Assembly (NCBI GenBank): GCA_031548025.1
Contig: JAVBRM010000050.1
Coordinates: 3,441-67,440, forward strand
Length of the DNA stretch: 64,000 bases
Direction: 5' to 3'
Source: UBA5239 sp031548025
GTDB lineage: Bacteria > Verrucomicrobiota > Lentisphaeria > Victivallales > Victivallaceae
In this document: piece by piece, positions 1-8,899 of the stretch
How the letters are laid out: every line of letters begins with the position of its first letter
Position numbering within the stretch: the stretch's first letter is position 1
Program-made: the position numbers and the translations under genes
The notes under the pieces: model-generated
What the model saw: only the letters and a program-made list of their open reading frames with translations
Told to the model about the DNA's origin: nothing
Database searches by the model: none

Positions 1-2
1 CC

Positions 3-3000
3 GGCGCCAGCACCCTGAACCTGAATCGCGTGGTTATCGGCAATACCACCACCGATATCGAGTTCAACGCGGTCCGCGGCGGCGCGATCTTCGTGGCCGG
101 CGGCCATCTCAATGCCGTCAACTCCACGTTGGCGAATAACCGTGCTTCCGAACGCGGCGGCGCGATCTTCTTCAGCTTCGGCGGCGGCGATATCAACCTG
201 AACTTCGTAACCATCGCCAACAACGTGGCGGTAAACAACGGCGGCGGTATCTATCTGGATACTTATCGCAGCATCAGTATCACCAACTCCATCGTCGCGC
301 AGAACTTCCTGGGCAACATGAAGTACGATGATATCTATGCGGGCAGGACTCCGTCCAATTATAACTTCGATTATTCGATCTTCGGTGTCACTTCGTTTGA
401 CAGCATCATCGGCTCCACCAACGCGCTGCTTGGGCAGGGCGGGGATTACAGTTGGATCGCGACCGCGTTGACCGAAAGGGAAGTTGATCCGATCCTCGGG
501 ACTTTCAAAACATGGTTCATCGATATCTATGATGGCGGGCTTGCCATCAGTTTCGTGGCCGATCCGAATGTCGACGAAGACCAGCTGGGCCAGGGACGTC
601 CGAGTTCCAACGCCACCGCCGGTGCTTATGAATACAACGGCACCAGCCGTTATTCAAACATCTACATGTATGTCGGCAATGCCGATATGACCGAGGCAAA
701 CGTCTATAACACCAGCAGCTGGATGCGTTGGGATAACGTAGCGCAGAATTGGGTTTCGGTTGATCCCTCTGTCAATATGGCGGAAGTATTTGCCGGTGAA
801 AGAGGCATCTTTACCTTTGCCGCCAGCAGCAATACTTATGTCGTCAACTGCGCCTGGGATGTCGCGGCGGGCAATAAGATTGTCCTGAACTACGACAGCA
901 TGAGAGCGGGCGCCGTATCCGTTACTGTGAACAACAGCGACGCGGCGGGACGGTATGAGGTCAATGGCGGTTCCGCTCTGGATCTGGCCGTAGTCACCAC
1001 TGATATCGGTCTGATCTCGATGACGATCAACTCCACCATCAAGTATACCGCCAACGGCAATCAGGACATCATGAGATCCGAGCTCGGCACCAATTACTAT
1101 AATCTGGTGCTCGGCGGCAGCGGCAACAAGACCAGCCAGGCGGCTTTGACCGTCAACGGCAATCTCACTGCCGGCAGCGGTACCACTCTGGTTGTCAACT
1201 CCGGCGACCTGACCGCCAAAGGACAAATTACCGGCGGTGGCAATATCGCCATCAAGGCCGGCAGTGTGGTCGCCAATAACCTCAGCGGCGCTTCCGATAT
1301 CGGAACCATTACCGCCTCGGGCAATGTTTCCCTGAGCGGCAGTGGCGCCATTTCCACCGGCGATGTAACCGTTTCCGGCGGCTCGATCAATATCGGTACC
1401 CGGAGCGGCAATGTCTCGACCGGCGGTCTGAATGCGGTCGGCGATATCAATGTCGGCACTTTGACCGGTTCGGTCACGGTTGGCGGCGGGGCAAACTCGA
1501 CCGGCGGCAGCATCGGTATCAGCGGAGCCAGGGACATCAGTGTCAACGGCAGCCTGATCGCTTTCGGCAGCGTCAATGTCTCCGGCGCCGGTAATATCAA
1601 CCTGAGCAACGGTGCCGCCTCTGGCAGCAGCGTGGCGGTTACCGGTGCGAATCTCAATCTCAGTGATTATAAAGTTGGTGTAAATACCGCCAACGGGGCA
1701 AAGTTGACCATCAGCAACAGCATTAACGCGCTTAGCGGTGAAAACGAAATCTTCGATTATAGCCGCAACGGTATTTTGGCCTCAGAGAAACCGCAGGTAA
1801 ATGTCAGCAGCGGCGCTTCTCTGATCTATGATATTGCAGCTCAGGATTATGCCCTCGGCATGAATGACACCATCACCGCCGGCTATACTCAGTTCAACTT
1901 GAACTCAGTCAGCAACAATGGCGGTACCTTCGGTGTACGCTCTACCGGTAATGCTTTGATCAACGGAGTCAATGCCGGTGATCTTGCCGGGTCATTTGAA
2001 GGTACTTTGTACATCGGCAGCAACAATGTCGAAGTAACGGAAGACAGTTCCTTCAAGGAAGGCAATATCAATCTGATCATCGACAATACCGGCTGGTTCA
2101 AGCTCGGTGCCGAGTTCGAAGTGAAAAATAGCCTGACTGTCCGCAATGTGATGGTTACCGATGAGGAAAAAGCCAAGCTTACTTCCTCCAATGGCAATAT
2201 CACCATTACCGGTTTGGTCAAGGGCGAGAACAGCGGCAGCAGCTATGACTTCGCAGTCAGTGCCGAAAATGGCACTGCGACTGTCGGATCGTTTGAAAAT
2301 ATCAACGATCTCACTGTCGACGCCAATAAGATCGTGATCAATGGTCATAGCCTGAGTGTGGCCGGCAATGCGATATTTACCTCCAATGCCGCCAATGCGG
2401 TGGATTTTGGCGGAAACATCACAGCCGGCGGCGATGTGGAATTCAATGGCGGCGGTCTCAACCTTACCGGTAACTCCTCTGTGAATGCCGGCGGAGAACT
2501 GGTGGTCGGCGGATCCGGTATCACCGGCAATGGCGATCTGAGCCTGAGCGTCGGCCAGGAATCCAGCATTGAAAGCATCAATCTCAATGGCAGCTTGTCG
2601 GTCAGCGGCAACGTCAATGTCTTGAAGAATATCGACCGGGTCAACAACCTGACGATCAATTCCGGCGATGTCAAGATCGGCGGAGATGCCTTCGTCAACG
2701 GCAACTTCCAAGTCAACAGCAACGGCAATGCCACCATCAACGGCAATGCGGATATCCGCGGCAACCTGACGATGAGCGGCAGCGCCAGCATCGCCAATAC
2801 CACGCTGGGCGGCGATTTCGTTGCCTATGACAACTCCACTTTCGTCAGCAATTCGCTGAACCTGAACGGCAGCGAGGCGCAGGTCATGAATATCGAGCCT
2901 CTGGCCGATGTCCGGATCGGCAACCTCGTCCTGAGCAACGAAGCGGGCGCGAGCCTCTTCGGCGATCTGGCGGTGGATACCTTCACCTTCAACGCCGGCA

Positions 3001-3938
3001 AGTTCGCTATCGGCAACGATACCGACCTGTTGGTCAGAAACCAGATCAACGGCGCGGGCTGGAACAACTACTTCGTCATGGGCGAAAACGCCCTGCTCAA
3101 GCAGCAGACCAATGGCCGTAACGAATTGGAATTCTGGGTCGGCAGCGAAGACGGTGCTTCTCATGTAACCTTGAAAAACGATCTGACCGATGAAGTTTAT
3201 GGCGTTGGCTTCTCCAATACCATTACCACCAACGGTCACCCGATCAAGGGCAGCATGGAAGACACTGTCAAAGCAACCTGGAATATCCAGGGTAGCGGCA
3301 ACTTCGACGTCGGTTTGGAATGGGACGGCAACTTGAATGGAAGCAATTTCAACAAGGACAACGCGGTCTACAATACTTATGACGGCACCAAGTGGGATTC
3401 CCAGACTCAACTGTTGCCGATCGGCAGGGATGAGGACGGCAATATCTACAGTGCGACTCTTGCCGGTCTGGGTTCGGCGATCTTCAGCATCACCAATCAG
3501 GGTACCGATATGGGCGATTCGTTTGCGCCGAACCCGTTGGATTGGAGCCGCTGGCTTAATGAATATCGCGACTTCGGTCCGCTTACCGTCAATATCCCGG
3601 CATCAGTCGGTCTGGAAACCTGGATCGCCATGCAGAGACTGTTGACGAGCAGGCACCTCTCCAACCCGCTGGGCGTGATGTTGACTCCGGAAATGACCGT
3701 CCGCGAAGGCAGTCCGTTGGTCCTGCGTCAGGGAACCGTCTTCGGTACTCCGGATGGCGCATACGGTGTCTTGCGTGACTTCTCCAACGACGTCCAGTAT
3801 ATCGAGGAGCAGGATTCTCTCGCTGACTTCGAAGAAATCATGCGTGTCTACTCGCAGGGACTGGCCGGTGAAGTTCTGGTCAAGCATCCGGCGACAATGT
3901 CCGATATCGACAAGGCCATCGAAGAGTTCCTGAAATAA
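3..3938 (+). CDS. Giant beta-helix surface protein, 5' truncated by the window edge
   Basis: The frame is open from the first bases of the window, so the true start lies upstream; the GTG at 30 is only the first internal start-like codon. About 1311 residues are visible. The first 200 carry GGAI/GGGI turns followed by xxxANN or xxAQN strands (GGAIFV, GGAIFF, GGGIYL), like the repeats of chlamydial Pmp proteins and choice-of-anchor-Q proteins. From about residue 330 to 1080 there are dense Gly/Asn/Ser-rich repeats of the N-G-[ND]-hydrophobic-x-[IV] type (filamentous-haemagglutinin or AIDA style), which predict a long parallel beta-helix. No autotransporter beta-barrel is visible at the C-terminus, which is instead charged and ends in a short helix. 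A surface or secreted adhesin or scaffold is the likely role; the export route is unknown. A strong terminator follows. Confidence 0.8.
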   Translation, partial: GASTLNLNRVVIGNTTTDIEFNAVRGGAIFVAGGHLNAVNSTLANNRASERGGAIFFSFGGGDINLNFVTIANNVAVNNGGGIYLDTYRSISITNSIVAQNFLGNMKYDDIYAGRTPSNYNFDYSIFGVTSFDSIIGSTNALLGQGGDYSWIATALTEREVDPILGTFKTWFIDIYDGGLAISFVADPNVDEDQLGQGRPSSNATAGAYEYNGTSRYSNIYMYVGNADMTEANVYNTSSWMRWDNVAQNWVSVDPSVNMAEVFAGERGIFTFAASSNTYVVNCAWDVAAGNKIVLNYDSMRAGAVSVTVNNSDAAGRYEVNGGSALDLAVVTTDIGLISMTINSTIKYTANGNQDIMRSELGTNYYNLVLGGSGNKTSQAALTVNGNLTAGSGTTLVVNSGDLTAKGQITGGGNIAIKAGSVVANNLSGASDIGTITASGNVSLSGSGAISTGDVTVSGGSINIGTRSGNVSTGGLNAVGDINVGTLTGSVTVGGGANSTGGSIGISGARDISVNGSLIAFGSVNVSGAGNINLSNGAASGSSVAVTGANLNLSDYKVGVNTANGAKLTISNSINALSGENEIFDYSRNGILASEKPQVNVSSGASLIYDIAAQDYALGMNDTITAGYTQFNLNSVSNNGGTFGVRSTGNALINGVNAGDLAGSFEGTLYIGSNNVEVTEDSSFKEGNINLIIDNTGWFKLGAEFEVKNSLTVRNVMVTDEEKAKLTSSNGNITITGLVKGENSGSSYDFAVSAENGTATVGSFENINDLTVDANKIVINGHSLSVAGNAIFTSNAANAVDFGGNITAGGDVEFNGGGLNLTGNSSVNAGGELVVGGSGITGNGDLSLSVGQESSIESINLNGSLSVSGNVNVLKNIDRVNNLTINSGDVKIGGDAFVNGNFQVNSNGNATINGNADIRGNLTMSGSASIANTTLGGDFVAYDNSTFVSNSLNLNGSEAQVMNIEPLADVRIGNLVLSNEAGASLFGDLAVDTFTFNAGKFAIGNDTDLLVRNQINGAGWNNYFVMGENALLKQQTNGRNELEFWVGSEDGASHVTLKNDLTDEVYGVGFSNTITTNGHPIKGSMEDTVKATWNIQGSGNFDVGLEWDGNLNGSNFNKDNAVYNTYDGTKWDSQTQLLPIGRDEDGNIYSATLAGLGSAIFSITNQGTDMGDSFAPNPLDWSRWLNEYRDFGPLTVNIPASVGLETWIAMQRLLTSRHLSNPLGVMLTPEMTVREGSPLVLRQGTVFGTPDGAYGVLRDFSNDVQYIEEQDSLADFEEIMRVYSQGLAGEVLVKHPATMSDIDKAIEEFLK

Positions 3939-3953
3939 TCCACAATCAAAACC

Positions 3954-3992
3954 AACGCCGCAGAAACCCGATGTTTCTGCGGCGTTTTGTTT
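3954..3992 (+). terminator. Rho-independent terminator after the beta-helix gene
   Basis: A perfect 13-bp inverted repeat (left arm 3954-3966, right arm 3974-3986, 7-nt loop) is followed by a T-rich tract. It lies 16 bp after the stop codon. Confidence 0.9.
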
Positions 3993-4029
3993 GTACTGGA
4001 AAAAATTTTTCTATTTTCGAAAAAAATAC

Positions 4030-4057
4030 TTGCATGTTCTGCTATTGATTGTACATT
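4030..4057 (+). promoter_or_regulatory. Candidate sigma70 promoter for the DUF2059 gene
   Basis: TTGCAT at 4030-4035 and TACATT at 4052-4057 are separated by 16 bp, in an A+T-rich stretch between the upstream terminator and the gene at 4094. An AGAGGAA ribosome site precedes that ATG. Confidence 0.45.
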
Positions 4058-4093
4058 CTATTTAACCTTAAATAAAAACAAAAGAGGAATAAG

Positions 4094-4555
4094 ATGAAAA
4101 ATTTATTGATGACATTGGTATTGGTAATCTGCTGCGGAGCCATGGCTCAGACTGCAACCCCGACTGAAGCGGACTATGCGACGGCATACAAGCTTTTTGA
4201 AGTCATGAACATGGAAGAGCAGATGCAGAGCAACACCAAAACCGTCATGGACCTTCAATTGAGCCGCAATCCGCAACTGGCCCCCTATCGCCAGGAGATG
4301 GAAGTATTCATGAACAAGTATATCTCGTATGGCGTTCTCAAGAAAGATATCGCTGATATCTATCTCAAGAATTTCACCGCCGATGATCTAAAAGAGCTGA
4401 CCGCGTTCTATCTGTCGCCGCTGGGTAAAAAATTCCTGTCGAAAAACCAGGCGATTACCCGTGAATCGATGCAGTTGGGCATGACTAAAGTTCAGGCCAA
4501 CATTGCCGAGCTCCAGCAGATGATTATGAAGAAACAGGGCAGCACCGCGAAATAA
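4094..4555 (+). CDS. Secreted DUF2059 family protein
   Basis: A 153-aa protein with a clear signal peptide (residues 1-18, basic MKN then a hydrophobic core ending CGAMA-Q). The mature part is helical and matches the DUF2059 pattern: a segment with Y-x-x-x-x-L-K-K-D-I around residues 76-85, then FTADDLKELTAFYLSPLGKKF, the family hallmark. DUF2059 proteins are small periplasmic proteins of unknown function, present in many Gram-negative bacteria. The start is fixed by a good AGAGGAA site. The gene has its own promoter candidate and a weak hairpin after it, so it may be monocistronic or read into the gene at 4630. Function cannot be stated. Confidence 0.8.
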   Translation: MKNLLMTLVLVICCGAMAQTATPTEADYATAYKLFEVMNMEEQMQSNTKTVMDLQLSRNPQLAPYRQEMEVFMNKYISYGVLKKDIADIYLKNFTADDLKELTAFYLSPLGKKFLSKNQAITRESMQLGMTKVQANIAELQQMIMKKQGSTAK

Positions 4556-4580
4556 ATCGCAATAATACTACAATATATTG

Positions 4581-4610
4581 ACCGTCGGAAGCAATTCCGG
4601 CGGTTTATTA
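4581..4610 (+). terminator. Weak stem-loop between DUF2059 and larA-like genes
   Basis: A 10-bp stem (4581-4590 with 4595-4604, one G-T pair, 4-nt loop) is followed by TTATTA rather than a T run. It may be a leaky terminator, allowing some read-through into the next gene. Confidence 0.5.
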
Positions 4611-4629
4611 TGAAACAGGAGATGGAAAA

Positions 4630-5916
4630 ATGACGATATTGGCTTCTAAATCAGGTTTGAACCTGGCAATCAACGACCAGGAATTGATGGATTTACTCAA
4701 CGTTACTTTGAACCGGCTCAAGTCGGAAAACTTCAAGAAAATTCTGTTGATTCCGCCGGACTTGACCCGCGGCAATTCTTATGCCGGTCCGATTACCGCC
4801 ATGATGTACAAGGCCTTGTCCAGCCAGTGCCATATCGATATTATTCCGGCCTTGGGAACCCATGCGCCGATGACCGAGCATGAGCTCCGGGTGATGTTCG
4901 GACACGATATTCCGCTGGATGCGTTCATCGTCCATAACTGGCGCGAAGACGTGGTGGACGTCGGCGTAGTATCCGGCGCCCAGGTCAGCGAATGGACCGA
5001 GGGCAAGCTTGATTATGACATCAAGATTCAGGTCAATAAAATATTGTTCGGTGGTTACGACGCGATCTTCTCGATCGGTCAGGTGGTCCCCCACGAAGTG
5101 GTCGGCATGGCCAACTACACCAAGAATATCATGGTCGGCGTCGGCGGTTCGGATATCATCAATAAATCGCACTTTATCGGTGCATCGTGCAACATGGAAA
5201 AGATCATGGGGCGCGCCGATACTCCCGTTCGGAAGCTTTTCAACTACGGCGTGCAAAAATTCCTCAGCGATCTGCCGATTACTTACATATTGACGGTAAT
5301 GGCGCGCAACGACGATACCGGCAAGATGGAAATGCGCGGATTTTTCGCCGGCCAGGATGAAGAAGCTTATCAGGAAGCGGTCAAGCTGAGCCAGCAGACC
5401 AATCTGGTCCTGATGGACGAACCGGCCAAAAAGGTCGTGGTCTACCTCGATCCGGAAGAATTCAAGTCGACCTGGCTGGGCAACAAAGCGGTTTACCGCA
5501 CCCGCATGATGATCGACGACGACGGCGAGCTGATTATCCTCGCTCCGGCTTTGAAGGAATTCGGCGAAGACAAGACCAACGATAAAATAATCCGCAAATA
5601 CGGATACAAAGGCACTCCGGCCACTTTGAAGGCCGTGCGCGAAAATCAGGATATCCGCGAAAGCCTCGGGGCCGCCGCCCACTTGATTCACGGTTCTTCG
5701 GAAGGACGTTTCCGGATTATCTACTGCCCCGGCCCGGATATGTCGAAGGAAGAAATCGAAAACGCCGGTTTCGAATATGCGAATTTTTATGAAATGATGA
5801 AGAAATACAATGTTGCAAATTTGAAAGACGGCTATAATATAGTAAACGGGGAAAAGATCTTTTACATCAGCAATCCCGCGTTAGGTTTGTGGGCATTGCG
5901 GAAAAACTTTGTGTAA
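4630..5916 (+). CDS. larA: LarA-family nickel-pincer racemase/epimerase
   Basis: A 428-aa LarA-type protein (DUF2088 N-terminal domain). In LarA the nickel-pincer nucleotide is covalently held by a lysine and nickel is also bound by a histidine. Here the family signatures are intact: PPDLTR at 42-47, LGTHAPMTEHEL from about 75, PHEVVG with His155, and Lys165 exactly ten residues after that histidine, the spacing of His174 and Lys184 in the Lactiplantibacillus enzyme. It should therefore be an active pincer-dependent enzyme epimerising a 2-hydroxy acid, but the substrate need not be lactate. No larB, larC or larE cofactor genes are in the window. It starts 10 bp before gcvT and is probably co-transcribed with the glycine cleavage genes, an unusual pairing. 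An AGGAG site precedes the ATG. Confidence 0.85.
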   Translation: MTILASKSGLNLAINDQELMDLLNVTLNRLKSENFKKILLIPPDLTRGNSYAGPITAMMYKALSSQCHIDIIPALGTHAPMTEHELRVMFGHDIPLDAFIVHNWREDVVDVGVVSGAQVSEWTEGKLDYDIKIQVNKILFGGYDAIFSIGQVVPHEVVGMANYTKNIMVGVGGSDIINKSHFIGASCNMEKIMGRADTPVRKLFNYGVQKFLSDLPITYILTVMARNDDTGKMEMRGFFAGQDEEAYQEAVKLSQQTNLVLMDEPAKKVVVYLDPEEFKSTWLGNKAVYRTRMMIDDDGELIILAPALKEFGEDKTNDKIIRKYGYKGTPATLKAVRENQDIRESLGAAAHLIHGSSEGRFRIIYCPGPDMSKEEIENAGFEYANFYEMMKKYNVANLKDGYNIVNGEKIFYISNPALGLWALRKNFV

Positions 5917-5926
5917 GGAGGGATAA

Positions 5927-7042
5927 ATGGCAGCGGATGAACTGAGAAGTACAGTGTTGTGTGGCGAGCATGTGGCGGCAGGGGCGCGCATGGTGCCTTT
6001 TGCCGGTTGGAATATGCCGGTCCAATACAAGACCGGAATTCTGGCGGAACATCAGCATACGCGTGAACAAGTATCGATTTTCGATATTTGTCATATGGGG
6101 GAATTCAGGGTATTCGGCGCCGGGGCGACTCAGGCGCTGGACCGGATTCTGGCCCGGCCGGTTTTCGACCAGCCTTACGGTACATGCCGGTATAATTTTC
6201 TCTTGAACGACAATGGCGGGATTATTGACGACTTGATTGTGTATTATACCGGTGAAAACGATTATTTCATCGTGGTCAATGCTTCCCGGATCGGCGAGGA
6301 TTCCGAACAGATCCGCAAGAACCTGCCCGAAGGCGTGGCTTTCGTCGATATCTCCGAGGAAACCGCGAAGATCGATTTGCAGGGGCCGGAGTGTCTGGAC
6401 GTCATTGTCGCCGCCACCGGTCTGGCCGTAGACGCGCTGCCGAAGTATTTCCGTTGGGCCTGGGTGGAAATCCAGGGCGTTCGGGTGCTGCTGAGCCGTA
6501 CCGGCTACACCGGCGAGCTGGGCTTTGAATTGTATTTCCCGATGGAACACGCCGTCAAACTGTGGCGTTATCTCCTGTCGTTCCCGCAGGTCAAGCCGGC
6601 CGGACTGGGCGCACGCGATACTCTGCGGTTGGAAATGGGCATGGCGCTTTACGGTCACGAGTTCACCACCGAAACCACGCCGCTGCAGGCCGGACTGGGC
6701 GGTATGCTCAAGCTCGATGAAAATCCCGACCGGAATTTCATCGGCAAGGAAGCGATGGTAAAGAAGGGCGCGGACCGCGTTCTGGTGAACATTTATCTGG
6801 AAGGCCGCCGCGCCGCCCGCGACGGAGCGGAGGTGTTTGACGCCGAAGGCTTGTTGATGGGGACAGTGACTTCCGGCGGATTTGCGCCGTCGCTCGGGCA
6901 CGCCGTGGCCATGGCTTACGTCGACAAAGCCGCTTTGGCCAAGGGCAATGAAGTATTTCTGGCTGCGGGGAATGCGACGATTCCCGGTACGATTGGCGAG
7001 GCGCCTTTTTATAAAAAAGGGACCGCCAGAAAAAAAATCTGA
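5927..7042 (+). CDS. gcvT: Glycine cleavage system T protein (aminomethyltransferase)
   Basis: A 371-aa T protein, close to the usual 360-375. It takes the aminomethyl group from lipoylated H protein, transfers the methylene to tetrahydrofolate and releases ammonia. Recognisable segments are GARMVPFAGW-NMPVQY near residues 22-37, SIFDICHMGEF around 54-64, the NDNGGIIDDLIVY block that includes the folate-site aspartate, and the C-terminal SRTGYTGELGFELYFP and RDTLRLEMGMALYGHE blocks. An AAGGAGG site gives the ATG. It lies 10 bp after the LarA-type gene and starts the gcvT-gcvH-gcvPA-gcvPB order. Dihydrolipoyl dehydrogenase (L protein) is not in the window and must be supplied from elsewhere. 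Confidence 0.95.
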   Translation: MAADELRSTVLCGEHVAAGARMVPFAGWNMPVQYKTGILAEHQHTREQVSIFDICHMGEFRVFGAGATQALDRILARPVFDQPYGTCRYNFLLNDNGGIIDDLIVYYTGENDYFIVVNASRIGEDSEQIRKNLPEGVAFVDISEETAKIDLQGPECLDVIVAATGLAVDALPKYFRWAWVEIQGVRVLLSRTGYTGELGFELYFPMEHAVKLWRYLLSFPQVKPAGLGARDTLRLEMGMALYGHEFTTETTPLQAGLGGMLKLDENPDRNFIGKEAMVKKGADRVLVNIYLEGRRAARDGAEVFDAEGLLMGTVTSGGFAPSLGHAVAMAYVDKAALAKGNEVFLAAGNATIPGTIGEAPFYKKGTARKKI

Positions 7043-7139
7043 AAAAATTTTAAATATTGCCTTGAACTTTCTATATAGATGAGGCATTTTGATGGTAAAG
7101 CAAGCACATGTAGAACAAAAATTATGTTAAGGAATGAAG

Positions 7140-7517
7140 ATGAAGTATTATACAGAAGATCATGAGTGGGTTGATGTCAATGGCGGTGAAGCCACGATCG
7201 GCATCTCTGAGTATGCGGCGAATGAATTGGGCGATATCACCTTTGTGGAACTGCCGGCTGAAGATGAAGATTATATCGTCGGCGACACCATCGCCACGGT
7301 CGAATCGGTGAAGGCCGCCTCCGATGTCTACTGCCCGATCAGCGGTACCGTCAGCGCGATCAATGAAGAACTCGGCGAAGATCCGGCGCTGATCAACAAT
7401 TCCCCGGAAGAAAAAGGTTGGATCTGCAAGTTGAAGGATTTCGACACTTCGGAGCTGGATGACATGATGTCCGCCGACGCTTACACCAAGTTTTTGAAAA
7501 AACTTGGAAGCAAATAA
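7140..7517 (+). CDS. gcvH: Glycine cleavage system H protein
   Basis: A 125-aa lipoyl carrier shuttling the aminomethyl group between P, T and L proteins. The biotinyl/lipoyl-type fold is clear: YYTEDHEWV at the start, GISEYAANELGDITFVELP, then the lipoylation loop VESVKAASD with Lys58 as the modified lysine, and the closing WICKLK and MMSADAYTKFLK segments. Two in-frame ATGs exist, at 7134 and 7140. I chose 7140 because the AAGGA site at 7129-7133 is correctly spaced for it and virtually abuts the first one, and because MKYYTEDHEW matches the family start. A gap of 97 bp follows gcvT, and a terminator-like hairpin follows the gene. Confidence 0.95.
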   Translation: MKYYTEDHEWVDVNGGEATIGISEYAANELGDITFVELPAEDEDYIVGDTIATVESVKAASDVYCPISGTVSAINEELGEDPALINNSPEEKGWICKLKDFDTSELDDMMSADAYTKFLKKLGSK

Positions 7518-7537
7518 AAGTTGAATTTCAACAATAT

Positions 7538-7567
7538 CGGGCTGTTAGTATAGCAGTCCGTTTTTTT
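7538..7567 (+). terminator. Intra-operon terminator between gcvH and gcvPA
   Basis: A 7-bp stem (7538-7544 with 7554-7560, one G-T pair) with a 9-nt loop is followed directly by seven T residues. Its position inside the gcv cluster suggests partial termination, giving more H and T mRNA than P mRNA, or processing between the halves. Confidence 0.7.
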
Positions 7568-7585
7568 ATTTAAGGAGAATGCAAA

Positions 7586-8899
7586 TTGCCGTACATAGCC
7601 AATACCGATGCTGACCGGGCGAAAATGTTTGAGGCCATCGGCTGCAGCGGATTCGATGAAATGTGGGAAAAGGCCTTGGTCGAATTCCCCCGTCCCGCAC
7701 TGGCGGAGTTGCCGGAAGGTATTTCCGAGGGTGAATTGATCCGGTATTTTGGTGAGCTGGCCCGGCGTAACGCCGCCGAGGTACCCTGTTTTCTGGGCGG
7801 CGGCTACTACGACCATCTGGTGCCGGCGGCGGTTGATGCGATTATCAGCCGTTCGGAGTTCTATACCTCGTATACGCCGTATCAGCCGGAGGCCTCCCAA
7901 GGGACCCTCCAGGCGATTTACGAGTACCAGACGGCAATTTGTCGCTTAACCGGCATGCAGGTCTCCAATGCTTCGCTTTACGATGGCGGCTCCGCGGTTT
8001 ACGAGGCGGCGCTCATGAGTATGCGCTCCACCCGCCGCAAGCGGATCGTGATTGCCGATACCGTGTCGCCGGTTTACCGTGATATGCTCAAATCATACGC
8101 GGCCAACCAGGAAATGGAAATTGTCGAATGCGCCGAGAGCAAGCTCAAAGAACAGCTCGACGGCGGCACCGCGGCGGTGATCGTACAGTATCCGAACTTC
8201 TTCGGCGAAGTCTGCGACTATAGCGAATTGATTGACGCCGCGCATCGGCAGAAAACTTTGGCGGTGGCGGTTTGTTATCCGATGGCTCTGGCTTTGTTGT
8301 GTACTCCCGGAGAAATGGGCTTTGACGTCGCCGTCGGCGAAGGGCAGAGCCTCGGAATTTCCCTGAGTTTCGGCGGCCCTTATCTCGGTTTTATCGCGGT
8401 GAAAAACGAACTGATGCGCAAGATCCCCGGCCGGGTAGTCGGCAAAACGGTGGATATCGAGGGGAAAACCGGATTCGTCCTGACTCTCCAGGCGCGCGAA
8501 CAGCACATTCGCCGCGAAAGCGCCATGTCCAATATTTGTTCCAACGAAAACCTCTGCGCCCTGACCGCGTTGGTCTATCTGACGCTGGTGGGCAAGGAAG
8601 GATTGACCGAAATTGCCGGGCAGTGCGCCGCCAAGGCGGTTTTCGCCCGCGAACAACTGCTGAAAATCAACGGTGTCAAGCCGGTCGGCAACGGTGCGTT
8701 CTTCAACGAATTTGTGGTGGAATTGCCGGTAAGCGCCGATGCGGTCGCCGAAAAACTGTTGGCCGCCGGGTACGCGGCGGGCATACCGCTGGGGAAATAT
8801 TATCCGGGGCGTGAAAATCAGCTCCTGATTGCGGTAACCGAAAAAAGAACCCGCGAAGAAATTCTCGGATTGGCCAAAGCGTTGGAGGAAGCATTATGA
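7586..8899 (+). CDS. gcvPA: Glycine dehydrogenase (decarboxylating) subunit 1
   Basis: A 437-aa alpha half of the split, two-subunit P protein. The start is TTG at 7586 behind a well-spaced AAGGAG, giving MPYIANTDADRAKMFEAIG, the standard opening of this family. Other landmarks are CFLGGGYYDHLVPA, FYTSYTPYQPEASQGTLQ-IYEYQT near residues 90-115, and the C-terminal EQHIRRESAMSNICSN block. Together with gcvPB it decarboxylates glycine with PLP and loads the aminomethyl group on the H protein. The stop overlaps the gcvPB start by 4 bp (ATGA), which points to translational coupling and a 1:1 complex. Confidence 0.95.
   Translation: MPYIANTDADRAKMFEAIGCSGFDEMWEKALVEFPRPALAELPEGISEGELIRYFGELARRNAAEVPCFLGGGYYDHLVPAAVDAIISRSEFYTSYTPYQPEASQGTLQAIYEYQTAICRLTGMQVSNASLYDGGSAVYEAALMSMRSTRRKRIVIADTVSPVYRDMLKSYAANQEMEIVECAESKLKEQLDGGTAAVIVQYPNFFGEVCDYSELIDAAHRQKTLAVAVCYPMALALLCTPGEMGFDVAVGEGQSLGISLSFGGPYLGFIAVKNELMRKIPGRVVGKTVDIEGKTGFVLTLQAREQHIRRESAMSNICSNENLCALTALVYLTLVGKEGLTEIAGQCAAKAVFAREQLLKINGVKPVGNGAFFNEFVVELPVSADAVAEKLLAAGYAAGIPLGKYYPGRENQLLIAVTEKRTREEILGLAKALEEAL

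Noticed and set aside
7043..7139. Possible glycine riboswitch before gcvH
   Set aside because: The 97-bp gap is A+T-rich with no aptamer-like conserved blocks and is too short for a tandem glycine aptamer; the region before larA is also too short.
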